64,000 nt of DNA, from NCBI GenBank assembly GCA_963791625.1, contig CAWBTA010000001.1, positions 84,095 to 148,094 of the forward strand. Reading direction: 5' to 3'. How positions within the stretch are numbered: position 1 is the first letter of the stretch; every line of letters starts with the position of its first letter. The notes under the pieces are model-generated. The model saw only the letters and a program-made list of their open reading frames with translations, was not told the origin of the DNA and did not search any database. Of this stretch, positions 34,830-44,356 are shown piece by piece. This DNA is from JANMCE01 sp963791625 (lineage in GTDB: Bacteria; Actinomycetota; Acidimicrobiia; Acidimicrobiales; Ilumatobacteraceae). Position numbers and translations under genes: made by a program.

Positions 34830-37800
34830 TTAGTGAGTTGGGGTAAGCGATCGGGCGAGATCGGCCAGTGCCTGGGCGGAGGCGGCGCGCCATGCGGTGA
34901 TGTTGCGTTCCTTCACGTGGTCAAACCCACGGATCTGATTGGCGAGAGCCAACACCGAGACCACGGCGTCATAGGTGGCGTCAGTCGGTGCGTCGTGCAG
35001 GGCTGCCAGCGTGGTGCGGATTTGGGTCCGGTAGTCGTCGGCCAGAGACCGCTCCAGGCGACGGTGGGCGGTGCGACCGAACGGGTCCAGTCGGGTGCCG
35101 CGCAATCGGCGGGCCGCGGCGAGGGTGCGAAACGCTGGCGTTGCGCTGCGGTTCAGGCCGATCTTTCGGTGGAGGCCGAAGCGCTCCAAGATCGGGGGTT
35201 CGAGCAGGAAGGTGCGGTCTGCACCGTCACCGAATTCGTCTCGGACCGACTGGGTGAACGTGTTGGCCAGGTGGAGTCGGGCCACTTCATATTCGTCCTT
35301 GTAGGCCATGAGATGGTGCAGTTCTCGGGCCACGGTCATGGTCAGTTCCGAGCGACCGGACGGCTCCTGTTTGGCCACGGCGACGACCTGGTCGAGGTAC
35401 CCGGTGGCATAGGCGATCGATTGGTACCCGACGAGATTGGCCGCACAGAACCGAACCAGCTCTTGGGCGGTGACCGGGATGTCGGCTTCTATACGCCGGC
35501 GCAACGCAGCAGGAAGGGCCGCGGCCGGGTCGACGGGCGCTGGTGGATGACCGGCTGCGAGTGCGGCGACTTTCTCCGGGTTGATGACGTAGGCACGACC
35601 GACCCGGAAGGCGGCGAGGTTCTTGGCCACACCCGCTCCGTTCAGCTGGATCGCCTGCTCGATAGATGCCGCGTCGAAGGGCAGCAGCCCGTTCTGGCAG
35701 GCGACCCCGAGCATCAACACGTTGGCGGGCATGTGGTCATCGAACAACGCTTCGCTGATTGTTTCGGCGTCGAGATGGATAGCGGCGTCACTTCGAGTGG
35801 ACGCTTCGATGCGGGCGAGCAGCGTGGTGTTGGACGGGCCGACAGCGGTGACCTTGCGAACCTGTGGACCGGTCGGAGCGACGGAGGTGTTGACCACTCG
35901 GTAGGTGCGAGCAGGATCGCAACGGGCGACGTTGACGTCCTGCGCCGCAGTCACCGGGTCGAAGGCGAGCAGCACATCGGCACCGCCCCTGCCGACCTGG
36001 TTGCCACCGACGATCGGGGTGGCCGAGACCCGCAGGTGGGAGACGACGCTGCCGCCTTTTTGGGCGAGGCCGGTCTGATCGAGGGCGGTGGAATACATGC
36101 CGGCCAGGCGTGCGGCGACGCCAAGAATCTGGTTCACGGTTACCACGCCGGTGCCGCCGACACCCGTCATGAGCAGGTCAACGGTGTCGCCGACTCGTGG
36201 CGTGGGTGTCGGGAGCGAGTCAAGACCGAGTGCCGAGAGGTCTCGGGCGGGGCGGCCGGTTTTGGTCCCCGGGGTGACCTTCACGAAGGCCGGGCAATGG
36301 CCGGTGGTGCAGGTTTCATCCATGTTGCAGCTGGCCTGATGGATGCGGGTTCTGCGGCCGAGGATGGTGTCCACCGGTTGCACCGACAGGCAGTTTGATT
36401 GCACGCCACAGTCGCCGCAACCTTCGCAGACCGCCTCGTTGATCATGATGCGATGCCTCGGTGTCTCGACCAGCCCCCGTTTGCGTTTGCGGCGCACGTC
36501 GGCCGCGCACGCCTGGTCGTAGACCATGACCGTGACGCCGGGGATGTCTCGCAGGAGTTCCTGCGCTTCGATCACGCGATCTCGATCCCAGGCTTCTACG
36601 CCGGTAGGCAGGTCCGGTCGGCGGGAATCCGGGTCGTCGCTCACCACCAGAACACGGGCGACGCCTTCGGCGAGCAGGAGCCGCACGATGGCATCCAGCG
36701 GCAAGTCGGCGTCATGGCGTTGGCCGCCGGTCATGGCGACGGCACCGTTGTAGAGCAGCTTGTAGGTGATGTTCGTGCCCGCGGTGACGGCCTGGCGCAC
36801 GGCGAGTGAGCCGGAGTGCAAGAACGTGCCGTCACCCATGTTCTGGATGAGGTGCGGGGTTTCGGTGAACGGTGCGGCACCAACCCACTGGATACCTTCG
36901 GCACCCATCTGCACGATGTTGTCGGTGTGGCGCTCCATCCAGATGGCCATCGTGCTGCAGCCGACCGCGCCGTTCGCCAGCGATCCTTCGGGCACCACGG
37001 TTGAGCGGTTGTGCGGGCAACCCGAGCAGAAATACGGGGTGCGACTATCGGTAATGGCCAACGGAATCAACCTGCGTGTCGCGGCGGCTGCGGTCGGTTC
37101 GGGCTTGAGTCGCTCGGGCGAGATACGGGCCAAGAGTCGGGCCCGCAGCACCGCACGAATGCGTTCAACGTCGAGTTCGCCGTGGCCGGGGAGCAACGGC
37201 CTATTCGTTTCGTCGCGCTTGCCGACGATGCGGGGAGCGCCGGTGGTTCCGTAGAGCGCGTCCCGGAGGAAGAGTTCGATGAAGGCCCGCTTTTCTTCGA
37301 TGACGACGATCTCGTCCAACCCACGGGCGAACCGGGTGATGATGCCGCGCTCCAACGGATGCATCGCCCCCAGTTGTAGTACCCGCACGCCGAGCGACGC
37401 GGCGGCCGCAAGGTCGAGGCCGAGTCCGGCGAGGGCGTCGAGCACGTCTCGGTAGGTCTTGCCGGCAGCCACGATGCCGATCCACGCGTCGGCCGGATCC
37501 GCGGTCAGTTGGTTCACGTTGTTGACGGCAAGGAATTGTTCGATGGCCACGGATCGGCACTCGTGAACTTGGCGTTCCTGCTCGATGCTGCCGGGGGCGA
37601 TCAGCATCGGGTTCTGCGTTGGCGTCCATGACCGCCCGTCGATTTCGATCGGCGGTAGGTGCAGGTCCGGCGGTTCGACCAGGTTGACGGTGGAGAAGCC
37701 GTCGGCCACGTTGGTCACGATCTTCATGCCGACCCACGAACCGCTGTAACGGGACAGGGCGAAGCCGAGCAATCCGAGTGTGAGCACTTCTTGGACCGTG

Positions 37801-38315
37801 CCGGGAAACAGCACCGGCATCTGTGCGTCGAGCAGCGCGAACTCCGACGCCGAGGCGATGGTGGAGGACTTCGCACTCGGGTCGTCTCCGGCGATCGCGA
37901 GCACGCCGCCGTTCACGCCGACGCCCGCGATGTTGGCATGCCGGAACGCGTCGCCAGTGCGGTCCACGCCGGGGCCCTTGCCGTACCACATGCCTAAAAC
38001 GCCGTCGTAGCGAGGGTTCGGGAACGTGTTCGCCAGTTGCGAGCCGTAGATCGCGGTGGCGGCCAGGTCCTCATTGATTCCGTTCAGGAACCGGACGTGG
38101 TGCTCGTCGAGCAGCGGGGTGATCTGCTGAAACGCTACGTCGAGTCCGCCGAGTGGTGACCCGCGGTAGCCGCTCACGAGGGTGGCGGTGCGAAGCCCGG
38201 CGGCCCGGTCTCGCCGATGCTGATCGAGCGGCAGCCGAACCAAGGCTTGGATGCCCGACATGACCACCTCGCCGCCCTGGGCGAGGTACTTGTCATCAAG
38301 CGAGACGTCGGCCAT
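34830..38315 (-). CDS. fused indolepyruvate/2-oxoacid:ferredoxin oxidoreductase (IorAB-type)
   Basis: About 1160 residues combining the alpha-type pyrimidine and thiamin-diphosphate domains, a middle ferredoxin-like region with the cysteines CEGCGDCGVQSNC near residue 650 and CNMDETCTTGHC, and the gamma-type domain (GVGGTGVVTVNQIL near residue 720). It oxidatively decarboxylates a 2-oxo acid to an acyl-CoA with ferredoxin. The ATG at 38315 starts the conserved domain. Genomic fit: leucine dehydrogenase lies two genes downstream and an Lrp regulator is divergent. The true substrate may be aryl- or branched-chain pyruvates. Confidence 0.93.
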   Translation of the reverse strand: MADVSLDDKYLAQGGEVVMSGIQALVRLPLDQHRRDRAAGLRTATLVSGYRGSPLGGLDVAFQQITPLLDEHHVRFLNGINEDLAATAIYGSQLANTFPNPRYDGVLGMWYGKGPGVDRTGDAFRHANIAGVGVNGGVLAIAGDDPSAKSSTIASASEFALLDAQMPVLFPGTVQEVLTLGLLGFALSRYSGSWVGMKIVTNVADGFSTVNLVEPPDLHLPPIEIDGRSWTPTQNPMLIAPGSIEQERQVHECRSVAIEQFLAVNNVNQLTADPADAWIGIVAAGKTYRDVLDALAGLGLDLAAAASLGVRVLQLGAMHPLERGIITRFARGLDEIVVIEEKRAFIELFLRDALYGTTGAPRIVGKRDETNRPLLPGHGELDVERIRAVLRARLLARISPERLKPEPTAAAATRRLIPLAITDSRTPYFCSGCPHNRSTVVPEGSLANGAVGCSTMAIWMERHTDNIVQMGAEGIQWVGAAPFTETPHLIQNMGDGTFLHSGSLAVRQAVTAGTNITYKLLYNGAVAMTGGQRHDADLPLDAIVRLLLAEGVARVLVVSDDPDSRRPDLPTGVEAWDRDRVIEAQELLRDIPGVTVMVYDQACAADVRRKRKRGLVETPRHRIMINEAVCEGCGDCGVQSNCLSVQPVDTILGRRTRIHQASCNMDETCTTGHCPAFVKVTPGTKTGRPARDLSALGLDSLPTPTPRVGDTVDLLMTGVGGTGVVTVNQILGVAARLAGMYSTALDQTGLAQKGGSVVSHLRVSATPIVGGNQVGRGGADVLLAFDPVTAAQDVNVARCDPARTYRVVNTSVAPTGPQVRKVTAVGPSNTTLLARIEASTRSDAAIHLDAETISEALFDDHMPANVLMLGVACQNGLLPFDAASIEQAIQLNGAGVAKNLAAFRVGRAYVINPEKVAALAAGHPPAPVDPAAALPAALRRRIEADIPVTAQELVRFCAANLVGYQSIAYATGYLDQVVAVAKQEPSGRSELTMTVARELHHLMAYKDEYEVARLHLANTFTQSVRDEFGDGADRTFLLEPPILERFGLHRKIGLNRSATPAFRTLAAARRLRGTRLDPFGRTAHRRLERSLADDYRTQIRTTLAALHDAPTDATYDAVVSVLALANQIRGFDHVKERNITAWRAASAQALADLARSLTPTH

Positions 38316-38427
38316 GGGGGTCAACCGTAACGAATCGGCCACAGCGTGCGATTTTGAATTCGGCCGTCATCTCCGCCTTCTGCGGCACGTGACACTGTCA
38401 TCAAGTAGATCTGTAGCATTAGACACT

Positions 38428-38886
38428 GTGGATGACATCGACCGGCGCATTCTGCACGAACTGCAGTCCGACGGGAGACTGTCGAATATCGAGCTGGCCG
38501 ACCGCGTCGGGCTCAGCCCGTCACCATGTTTGCAGCGGGTGAGGCGACTGGTGGAGCAAGGCGTGATCCGTCGATTCGCGGCCATCGTGGACGCGGAGAA
38601 GGTTGGCCGTGGCCTGAGCGTGACCATCTTTGCCGATCCGATCTCGAACGCTCCCGAGTCGGTGCAGCGGTTCGAAGCATTGGTGCTGGCCATGAAGGGC
38701 ACGGTAGACGTGCGTCGCATGTTCGGTCGCCCCGACTACATCATCACCGTCGAAACCCGGGACCTCGCCAGCTACGAAGAGCTCTACCAAACCGACCTGG
38801 CCAAACTTCGCGAAATCGCCCACATCGAATCCCACATCCCCATGCGCGTCCTGCGCGATCGCACCAGCCCACCCGAACCCAACTAG
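38428..38886 (+). CDS. Lrp/AsnC-family regulator
   Basis: The 152-residue protein has an N-terminal helix-turn-helix (IDRRILHELQSDGRLSNIELADRVGLS) and a C-terminal RAM effector domain (GTVDVRRMFGRPDYIITVET). The GTG at 38428 is the start, as the domain begins at once; -10-like TAGCAT and TAGATC hexamers lie close upstream. It is divergent from the oxidoreductase operon with about 110 bases between, so it probably controls it in response to an amino acid such as leucine. Confidence 0.9.
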   Translation: MDDIDRRILHELQSDGRLSNIELADRVGLSPSPCLQRVRRLVEQGVIRRFAAIVDAEKVGRGLSVTIFADPISNAPESVQRFEALVLAMKGTVDVRRMFGRPDYIITVETRDLASYEELYQTDLAKLREIAHIESHIPMRVLRDRTSPPEPN

Positions 38887-38935
38887 TTTTGGTTTGCATC
38901 CATACGGGTCAACGACAAGTGTCAGTTCACATTCG

Positions 38936-39023
38936 CCAGCGTCGCTGGTGAGTTCAGACTGTACGTTTACCCAGATGAACCCAAACAGAATGGGCGGCTG
39001 CCTCGGCCGACGGGAGCGCAGCC
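38936..39023. terminator. two hairpins between convergent genes
   Basis: CCAGCG (38936-38941) and CGCTGG (38943-38948) form a tight stem, and GGCTGC (38996-39001) pairs with GCAGCC (39018-39023). They lie between the Lrp gene and the convergent zinc-peptidase gene and may end both transcripts. No poly-T run is evident. Confidence 0.4.
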
Positions 39024-39059
39024 AAGGCGATTGCTCAGCAGCCTCTTGACGGCGGTCGC

Positions 39060-40100
39060 TCAGGAGGGCGTTCGTGACGTGATGGCGCGGTGGACGAAGT
39101 CGAGCTTTTCCACGACGTTCGGGGAGAGCACGAAGGGGTAGAGGTCGGCTTGACCGATGGAGCGGGCCATGGCGTTGAGGGCGATGGTGAGGCCGAGCCA
39201 GCGTTGCACCATCGGCCCGATGGTGACGTGCTCGAGAGCAGACCACGCGGCGATACCAGCTGAGCGAGCGGGCTCATGAACGTCGAGTCCGATCCCGTTG
39301 GCAGTGGCCAGGCCTGCATCGATGTGGAGGTAGTGGGCGAACGTCTCGGCCCAGTCTTCCCACGGGTGCATGGTGGCGTACTCACTCACATGCGTAACAG
39401 ACCAGTCGATGACGACAGCGTGCGCGTAGTGCTGCTCACGCGATGCTTCGTAGGAACGTTGTTCATCGCCGAACAACAACCGAAACGCTTCCAGGCGGCC
39501 GCCGTCCACAACCAGAAGTTGCCAGTAGTAGTGCCCGATCTCATGGCGCAGATGGCCGAGCACCGTGCGGTACGGCTCGCCCAATTGCTGCCGCACGAAC
39601 TCCCGATGCACATCATCGGACTCGGAGAGGTCAAGGGTGATCACACCTGAGTCGTGCCCGGTGATCACGGTGCGACCGCGTGAGGACAACAGCTCGAAGG
39701 CGACACCGCGTACCGGGTCGACGGCTTGGCCAATGACAGGAAGGCCGAGTGACAGCAGCTGGTGCACAAGTCGACGCTTGGCTGCTTCTGCGTTGGCGAA
39801 CGCTGCGAGCGAGTCGGTCTCGTTGTCGTTCGGTCGGACCGATGTGAGACGGCAGCTTGCACACAGCACCGCCGGGTCGTCGCACGACACCAACCAGTTG
39901 CACCGGGCGATCACCTGGTTCGCGCAGTGCCGGTAGCAACCGGGGAAACCGTCGGCCCGCTCGAGGCCGCTTGGCGTCACGCGAAGCGTGGCTAACTCAC
40001 GAGCCTCGGGCAGGTAGCCGAGATCAGAACTGCAGCCGAGGCACGTCGAGTTGTCGAAGAACAACAGCTGCCCACACACCGAGCAGACAAACGGTTGCAT
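39060..40100 (-). CDS. putative zinc-binding metallopeptidase with zinc-ribbon head
   Basis: About 346 residues. The head has cysteines CSVCG (6-9), CLGC (20-23), and later pairs near residues 55-83, fitting one or two zinc ribbons. The active-site motif HEIGHYYW is at 186-193, and a downstream Glu is probable in WEDWAETFAHYLH near 275. This matches the putative zinc-binding metallopeptidase family (DUF2248-like). It follows the large transglutaminase gene on the minus strand by 80 bases, and such genes recur beside transglutaminase/ATP-grasp islands, suggesting trimming or clean-up of a modified peptide. Confidence 0.8.
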   Translation of the reverse strand: MQPFVCSVCGQLLFFDNSTCLGCSSDLGYLPEARELATLRVTPSGLERADGFPGCYRHCANQVIARCNWLVSCDDPAVLCASCRLTSVRPNDNETDSLAAFANAEAAKRRLVHQLLSLGLPVIGQAVDPVRGVAFELLSSRGRTVITGHDSGVITLDLSESDDVHREFVRQQLGEPYRTVLGHLRHEIGHYYWQLLVVDGGRLEAFRLLFGDEQRSYEASREQHYAHAVVIDWSVTHVSEYATMHPWEDWAETFAHYLHIDAGLATANGIGLDVHEPARSAGIAAWSALEHVTIGPMVQRWLGLTIALNAMARSIGQADLYPFVLSPNVVEKLDFVHRAITSRTPS

Positions 40101-40180
40101 CCGCGGACGATACCAGCGGTAACCGTGTAGTACCGGCGATGGCTCTCGCTCGCCCAACTCTTCATCGGCTGAGCGGCCGG

Positions 40181-43100
40181 CTACTCCTCGGTGGCTGAGG
40201 GGTAGCGGCGGAGATCGAGGGTGCCAGGGTATTCGTGGGGGATGCGGGCGGCGAGGTGGTCGAGGTGGGCGATGTCTATGGCGCCGGGCGTGTGGCCATG
40301 TTGGGAGAAACGGTTGTAGCGGCGGGCTTCGGCTTCGGCCGAGTTGACCGGGAAGGTGTCATAGGACCGGCCGCCGGGATGGGAGACCTCATAGGTGCAG
40401 CCGCCGAGTGATCGGGCACTCCACCGGTCGACGAGATCGAACACAAGCGTGCTTTGTGCATCGATGGTCGGGTGCAGGGCCGACCAGGGGGCCCACGCTT
40501 TGAATCGCACGCCAGCCACACCTGTACCGGGTGTGCTGGTGGTCCGGAGCGGTACGGGCACGCCGTTGCACGTGACGAAGTGTCGGGCGGGGTTGAAGCC
40601 GTTGACCATGATCTGCATGCGTTCGACCGAGGAATCGACGTAGCGGGCCGTGCCCCCGGCCGCGACCTCTTCGCCCAGCACATGCCAGGGTTCGATCGCA
40701 CTGCGCAGTTCGAGCCGGACGTCATCGAGCGACACCTCGCCGATGAGCGGGAAACGAAACTCGAGGAACGGCTCGAGCCAGGCGATGTCGAAGTCGATGT
40801 CATGGCGACGCAGATCGGCAACCACGTCGTGGATGTCGGCGCGCACGTACCAGGGCAGCAGGAAGCGGTCGTAGAGATCGGTGCCCCAACGCACAAGCCG
40901 ACCCGAATAAGGCCTGTCCCAGAAACGGGCGACCAGCGAGCGAACGAGCAGCGCTTGCACGAGGGCCATCTGCGGATGGGGCGGCATCTCAAAGGCTCGA
41001 AGCTCCAGGATGCCCAACCGTCCCCGTTCGCTATCGGGGCTGAAGAGCTTGTCGATGCAGAACTCGCTTCGATGGGTGTTACCGGTCAGGTCCACAAGCA
41101 GGTGGCGGAGCAGGCGGTCGACCAGCCACGGCGGCACGTCGGGGCCCTGTCGTTCCACTTCGGCGAAGGCAATCTCCAACTCGTACACGGTGTCGACTCG
41201 GCCTTCGTCGACCCGTGGCGCTTGGCTGGTCGGGCCGATGAACTGACCCGAGAACAGATACGACAACGAGGGATGGTGCTGCCAGAACGTGACCATGCTC
41301 TGCAATAGATCGGGTCGACGGAGCAACGGACTGTCGGCCGGATTCGCTCCGCCGAGGGTGACGTGGTTCCCTCCACCGGTGCCGGTATGGCTGCCGTCGA
41401 GCGAGAACTTCTCGGTGCCAAGTCGAGTGACACGGGCCTCCTCGTAGAGCGGTTCGAGCACGCTGCGCAGCTCTCGCCACGATGCACTCGGCTGCACATT
41501 CACCTCGATCACGCCGGGATCGGGCGTGACGATCAGCGTGGTCAGCCGTGGGTCACGCGGTAGCGAATAGCCCTCGATGACGACAGGTACCGCCAACTCG
41601 ACGGCGACGGACTCGATGACGGCCAGCAGTTCGACGGCGTGTTCGGCGCGTTCGAGCGGCGGGAGAAAGACGCGGACATGGCCGTCGCGTACCTCGACCG
41701 ACATGGCGGTGGGCGGGACGAGGTGACGTTCAACGACGGTCGCCGGTGAGCCGGGCAGGGTGCCGGGAGCGGGCAGATCTTCACGTTCTTCGAACGGTGA
41801 ACGCTCGAAGTCCACGGCAGTTGGCGTCCAGGTGAGCGAGTCGAGGGGGAGTCGGAGGCCAGCCGGCGAGTCGCCAGAGATGAGATACAGGCGACCACGA
41901 CGCAGGTTCCAGGTGGTGGTGCACCACCCATCACCCGCGGGCGATGGGTGCAGCGGCATCACGAACGCAACGGGCTCGGTGATCGGTCCGGCGAGCCGTT
42001 CGATCAAGCGGATTCGAACGTCGGGAGCGGCGACGTCGTCTTCGTCGGTTGCATCAGGGGTGGACGGTTCACCCGATGGCAGCCGGGCTTCACGCCAGGC
42101 CAGATCAACGGGGTCTTCGTGCGCGGCATGCACGTGGCCGGGCTTGATCCCGAAATGGGCGGCGATGCCGTGCGCGAACCGACGGGCGTGGTCAAGGCCC
42201 GAGGTGCCCGGTTTCGTGGGCGCCGCGAGAAGATCTCGGCGAGACCACAGCGGTTGGCCGTCGCCCCTCCACACGATGCCGATCTGCCACCGGGGGAGCG
42301 GCTCGCCCGGGTACCACTTGCCTTGGCCGTGCTGGATCAGCCCACCGGTGGCGAAGTGGTCGTGTATGCGCCCGGCGAGCTCCAAGGCCAGGCTGCGCTT
42401 GGCCGCGCCGTCGGCGGCGGTGTTCCACTCGGCGCCCTCCATGTCGTCGATCGACACGAAGGTCGGTTCGCCACCCATGGTCAACCGCACATCGCCCGCT
42501 TCCAACCGGCGATCCACCGCCTCGCCGAGTTCGTCGATGCGAGCCCACTGCTCGGGCGTGTACGGCAGCGTGACCCGCGGATCTTCTCGGATGCGGTGCA
42601 CCACGTTGGCGAACCCGAACTCAACCTTGGTGAAGTCGGTGTTACCCGAGATCGGCGCGGCGGTGGACGGGTGCGGTGTGCACGCGAGTGGAATGTGGCC
42701 TTCGCCGGCGAACAGTCCCGATGTAGGGTCAAGCCCGATCCATCCGGCGCCCGGCACGTAGACCTCGGCCCAGGCGTGCAGATCGGTGAAATCGGCAGTG
42801 GGACCGTCGTCGCCGCTGAGCGAGGGCTGGTCGGACGTGAGCTGTACCAGGTAGCCGGAGGCAAACCGGGCCGCCAGTCCGAGGTGCCGCAATGCTTCGA
42901 CCTGCAGCCAACCAGAGTCGCGGCAGGAGCCGATACCTCGCGTGAGGGTCTCTTCCGGAGACTGCACGCCGGGCTCCATGCGGATCGAGTACTCGATGTC
43001 GTTGTACAGGCGCTGATTCAACCCTACGAGAAAGTCCGCTATCGGCGTTGACGTGTCCGGCCGCCGCACCCCGGACAGCCACGCCTGCAACGTGGGCCCG

Positions 43101-43471
43101 ATCGGCGCGGCGGGTCGAAGGTATGGATCGAGGTCGTGCGCCAACTGTGGTTCGTAGGTGAACGGGAAGGCCTTGGCCGACTCCTCCACAAAGAAATCGA
43201 ACGGGTTGATGACCGTGAGGTCGGCAATCAGGTCGACGGTGACCTCGAGCAGCGCGGCCGGTTCGGGAAAAACGAGTCGGGCCATGAAGTTCCCGAATGG
43301 ATCCTGCTGCCAGTTGATGAAGTGGTCACTCGGCTCGACACGAAGGCTGTACGCCAAGATCGGCGTGCGGCAATGTGGTGCGGGCCGCAGGCGCAGCACG
43401 TGCGGGTGGATCTGCACGGCACGGTCGAACCGATAGGTCGTGCGATGTTCGATACCGATATGGATGCCCAT
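40181..43471 (-). CDS. transglutaminase-like protein with large C-terminal DUF2126 region
   Basis: The 1096-residue protein has an N-terminal Bact_transglu_N beta domain (opening MGIHIGIEHRTTYRFDRAV), a papain-like transglutaminase core with catalytic Cys in GIGSCRDSGWLQVEALR near residue 182 and the His/Asp region DLHAWAEVYVPGAGWIGLDP near residue 230, then a roughly 780-residue DUF2126 region. Family members occur with circularly permuted ATP-grasp and alpha-E proteins, as here. It probably cleaves or ligates peptide bonds on an unknown peptide or protein. Nine bases separate it from the upstream transglutaminase gene. Confidence 0.88.
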   Translation of the reverse strand: MGIHIGIEHRTTYRFDRAVQIHPHVLRLRPAPHCRTPILAYSLRVEPSDHFINWQQDPFGNFMARLVFPEPAALLEVTVDLIADLTVINPFDFFVEESAKAFPFTYEPQLAHDLDPYLRPAAPIGPTLQAWLSGVRRPDTSTPIADFLVGLNQRLYNDIEYSIRMEPGVQSPEETLTRGIGSCRDSGWLQVEALRHLGLAARFASGYLVQLTSDQPSLSGDDGPTADFTDLHAWAEVYVPGAGWIGLDPTSGLFAGEGHIPLACTPHPSTAAPISGNTDFTKVEFGFANVVHRIREDPRVTLPYTPEQWARIDELGEAVDRRLEAGDVRLTMGGEPTFVSIDDMEGAEWNTAADGAAKRSLALELAGRIHDHFATGGLIQHGQGKWYPGEPLPRWQIGIVWRGDGQPLWSRRDLLAAPTKPGTSGLDHARRFAHGIAAHFGIKPGHVHAAHEDPVDLAWREARLPSGEPSTPDATDEDDVAAPDVRIRLIERLAGPITEPVAFVMPLHPSPAGDGWCTTTWNLRRGRLYLISGDSPAGLRLPLDSLTWTPTAVDFERSPFEEREDLPAPGTLPGSPATVVERHLVPPTAMSVEVRDGHVRVFLPPLERAEHAVELLAVIESVAVELAVPVVIEGYSLPRDPRLTTLIVTPDPGVIEVNVQPSASWRELRSVLEPLYEEARVTRLGTEKFSLDGSHTGTGGGNHVTLGGANPADSPLLRRPDLLQSMVTFWQHHPSLSYLFSGQFIGPTSQAPRVDEGRVDTVYELEIAFAEVERQGPDVPPWLVDRLLRHLLVDLTGNTHRSEFCIDKLFSPDSERGRLGILELRAFEMPPHPQMALVQALLVRSLVARFWDRPYSGRLVRWGTDLYDRFLLPWYVRADIHDVVADLRRHDIDFDIAWLEPFLEFRFPLIGEVSLDDVRLELRSAIEPWHVLGEEVAAGGTARYVDSSVERMQIMVNGFNPARHFVTCNGVPVPLRTTSTPGTGVAGVRFKAWAPWSALHPTIDAQSTLVFDLVDRWSARSLGGCTYEVSHPGGRSYDTFPVNSAEAEARRYNRFSQHGHTPGAIDIAHLDHLAARIPHEYPGTLDLRRYPSATEE

Positions 43472-43480
43472 GCAGGCGCC

Positions 43481-44356
43481 TCAATCTGGGAGTTGGGTGA
43501 CGTCGACGGAGACGTGGAGGACTTGGGTAGCCGGCGGGCCGAAGGTGACGCCGCGGACGGGAGCGACGTCCGCGTAGTCGCGCCCCCAGGCGGCGGTGAC
43601 GTGGCGGTCGGGGGGTAGCAGGCCGTTGGTGGGGTCGGCGTCGACCCAACCGAAACCGGGGACATAGACCGAGCACCAGGCGTGCGATGCGTCGGCGCCG
43701 ACCAGTTTGTCGACGCCGGGCGGAGGCGTGGTTTCCAGGTAACCGCTCACGTAGCGGGCGGGCAGTCCGATGGAACGCAGGCAGCCGATGGCGAGGTGCG
43801 CGAAGTCTTGGCAGACGCCTCGGCGGTTGGCCAGCACCGTGTCGAGCGGGGTGGAAACATCGGTGGCGTCCGCGTCGAAGGCGAAGTCGGCGAAGATCCG
43901 CTCGGTCAGGTTCCGCAGCCCGGCGATCACGCCCTGGCCGGGGCCGAACGACGGCCGTGCGTAGTCAGCGAGGGCGTTGGACGAGCTCACGAGCGGCGAG
44001 TCGTCGCGGCACCACTGGGCCAACTGTCCTTGTTCGCTCAGGTCGTTCGTGGTGAGGTCGGCGACGAGTTCCCACGCCATGTCGGCCGGTAGCACGGGCT
44101 TGGTGACGACGACATCGCTGAGTGCGCCGACCTGCAGCCACGTGTGGGGCTGTTCGATGGACAGGTAGGTGCACAGGTTGCCGAACACGTCGATCCACGT
44201 CAGCTGGTCGGCCGGTTGCGGCACGCTGGTCACGGTAGAGGCCTGCACTGTCTGGAACGGCGTGCCGCGGGGAACGAGGTGGGCGACCATGTGGCTGCCG
44301 GCCATCTCGGCGTCGTAGTCGTAGGTCGTCAGGTGCTTGACCTGATAGGTGGTCAT
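43481..44356 (-). CDS. transglutaminase family protein
   Basis: The 291-residue protein starts MTTYQVKHLTTYDYDAEMAG, has the Bact_transglu_N domain, then the transglutaminase core with Cys in RRGVCQDFAHLAIGCL near residue 178 and His/Asp in ASHAWCSVYVPGFGWVDADPTNG near residue 225. Its stop-side neighbour is the large DUF2126 transglutaminase, and its start overlaps the alpha-E fusion by ATGA. Together with the ATP-grasp/alpha-E genes it makes the peptide-modification island. Confidence 0.9.
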   Translation of the reverse strand: MTTYQVKHLTTYDYDAEMAGSHMVAHLVPRGTPFQTVQASTVTSVPQPADQLTWIDVFGNLCTYLSIEQPHTWLQVGALSDVVVTKPVLPADMAWELVADLTTNDLSEQGQLAQWCRDDSPLVSSSNALADYARPSFGPGQGVIAGLRNLTERIFADFAFDADATDVSTPLDTVLANRRGVCQDFAHLAIGCLRSIGLPARYVSGYLETTPPPGVDKLVGADASHAWCSVYVPGFGWVDADPTNGLLPPDRHVTAAWGRDYADVAPVRGVTFGPPATQVLHVSVDVTQLPD

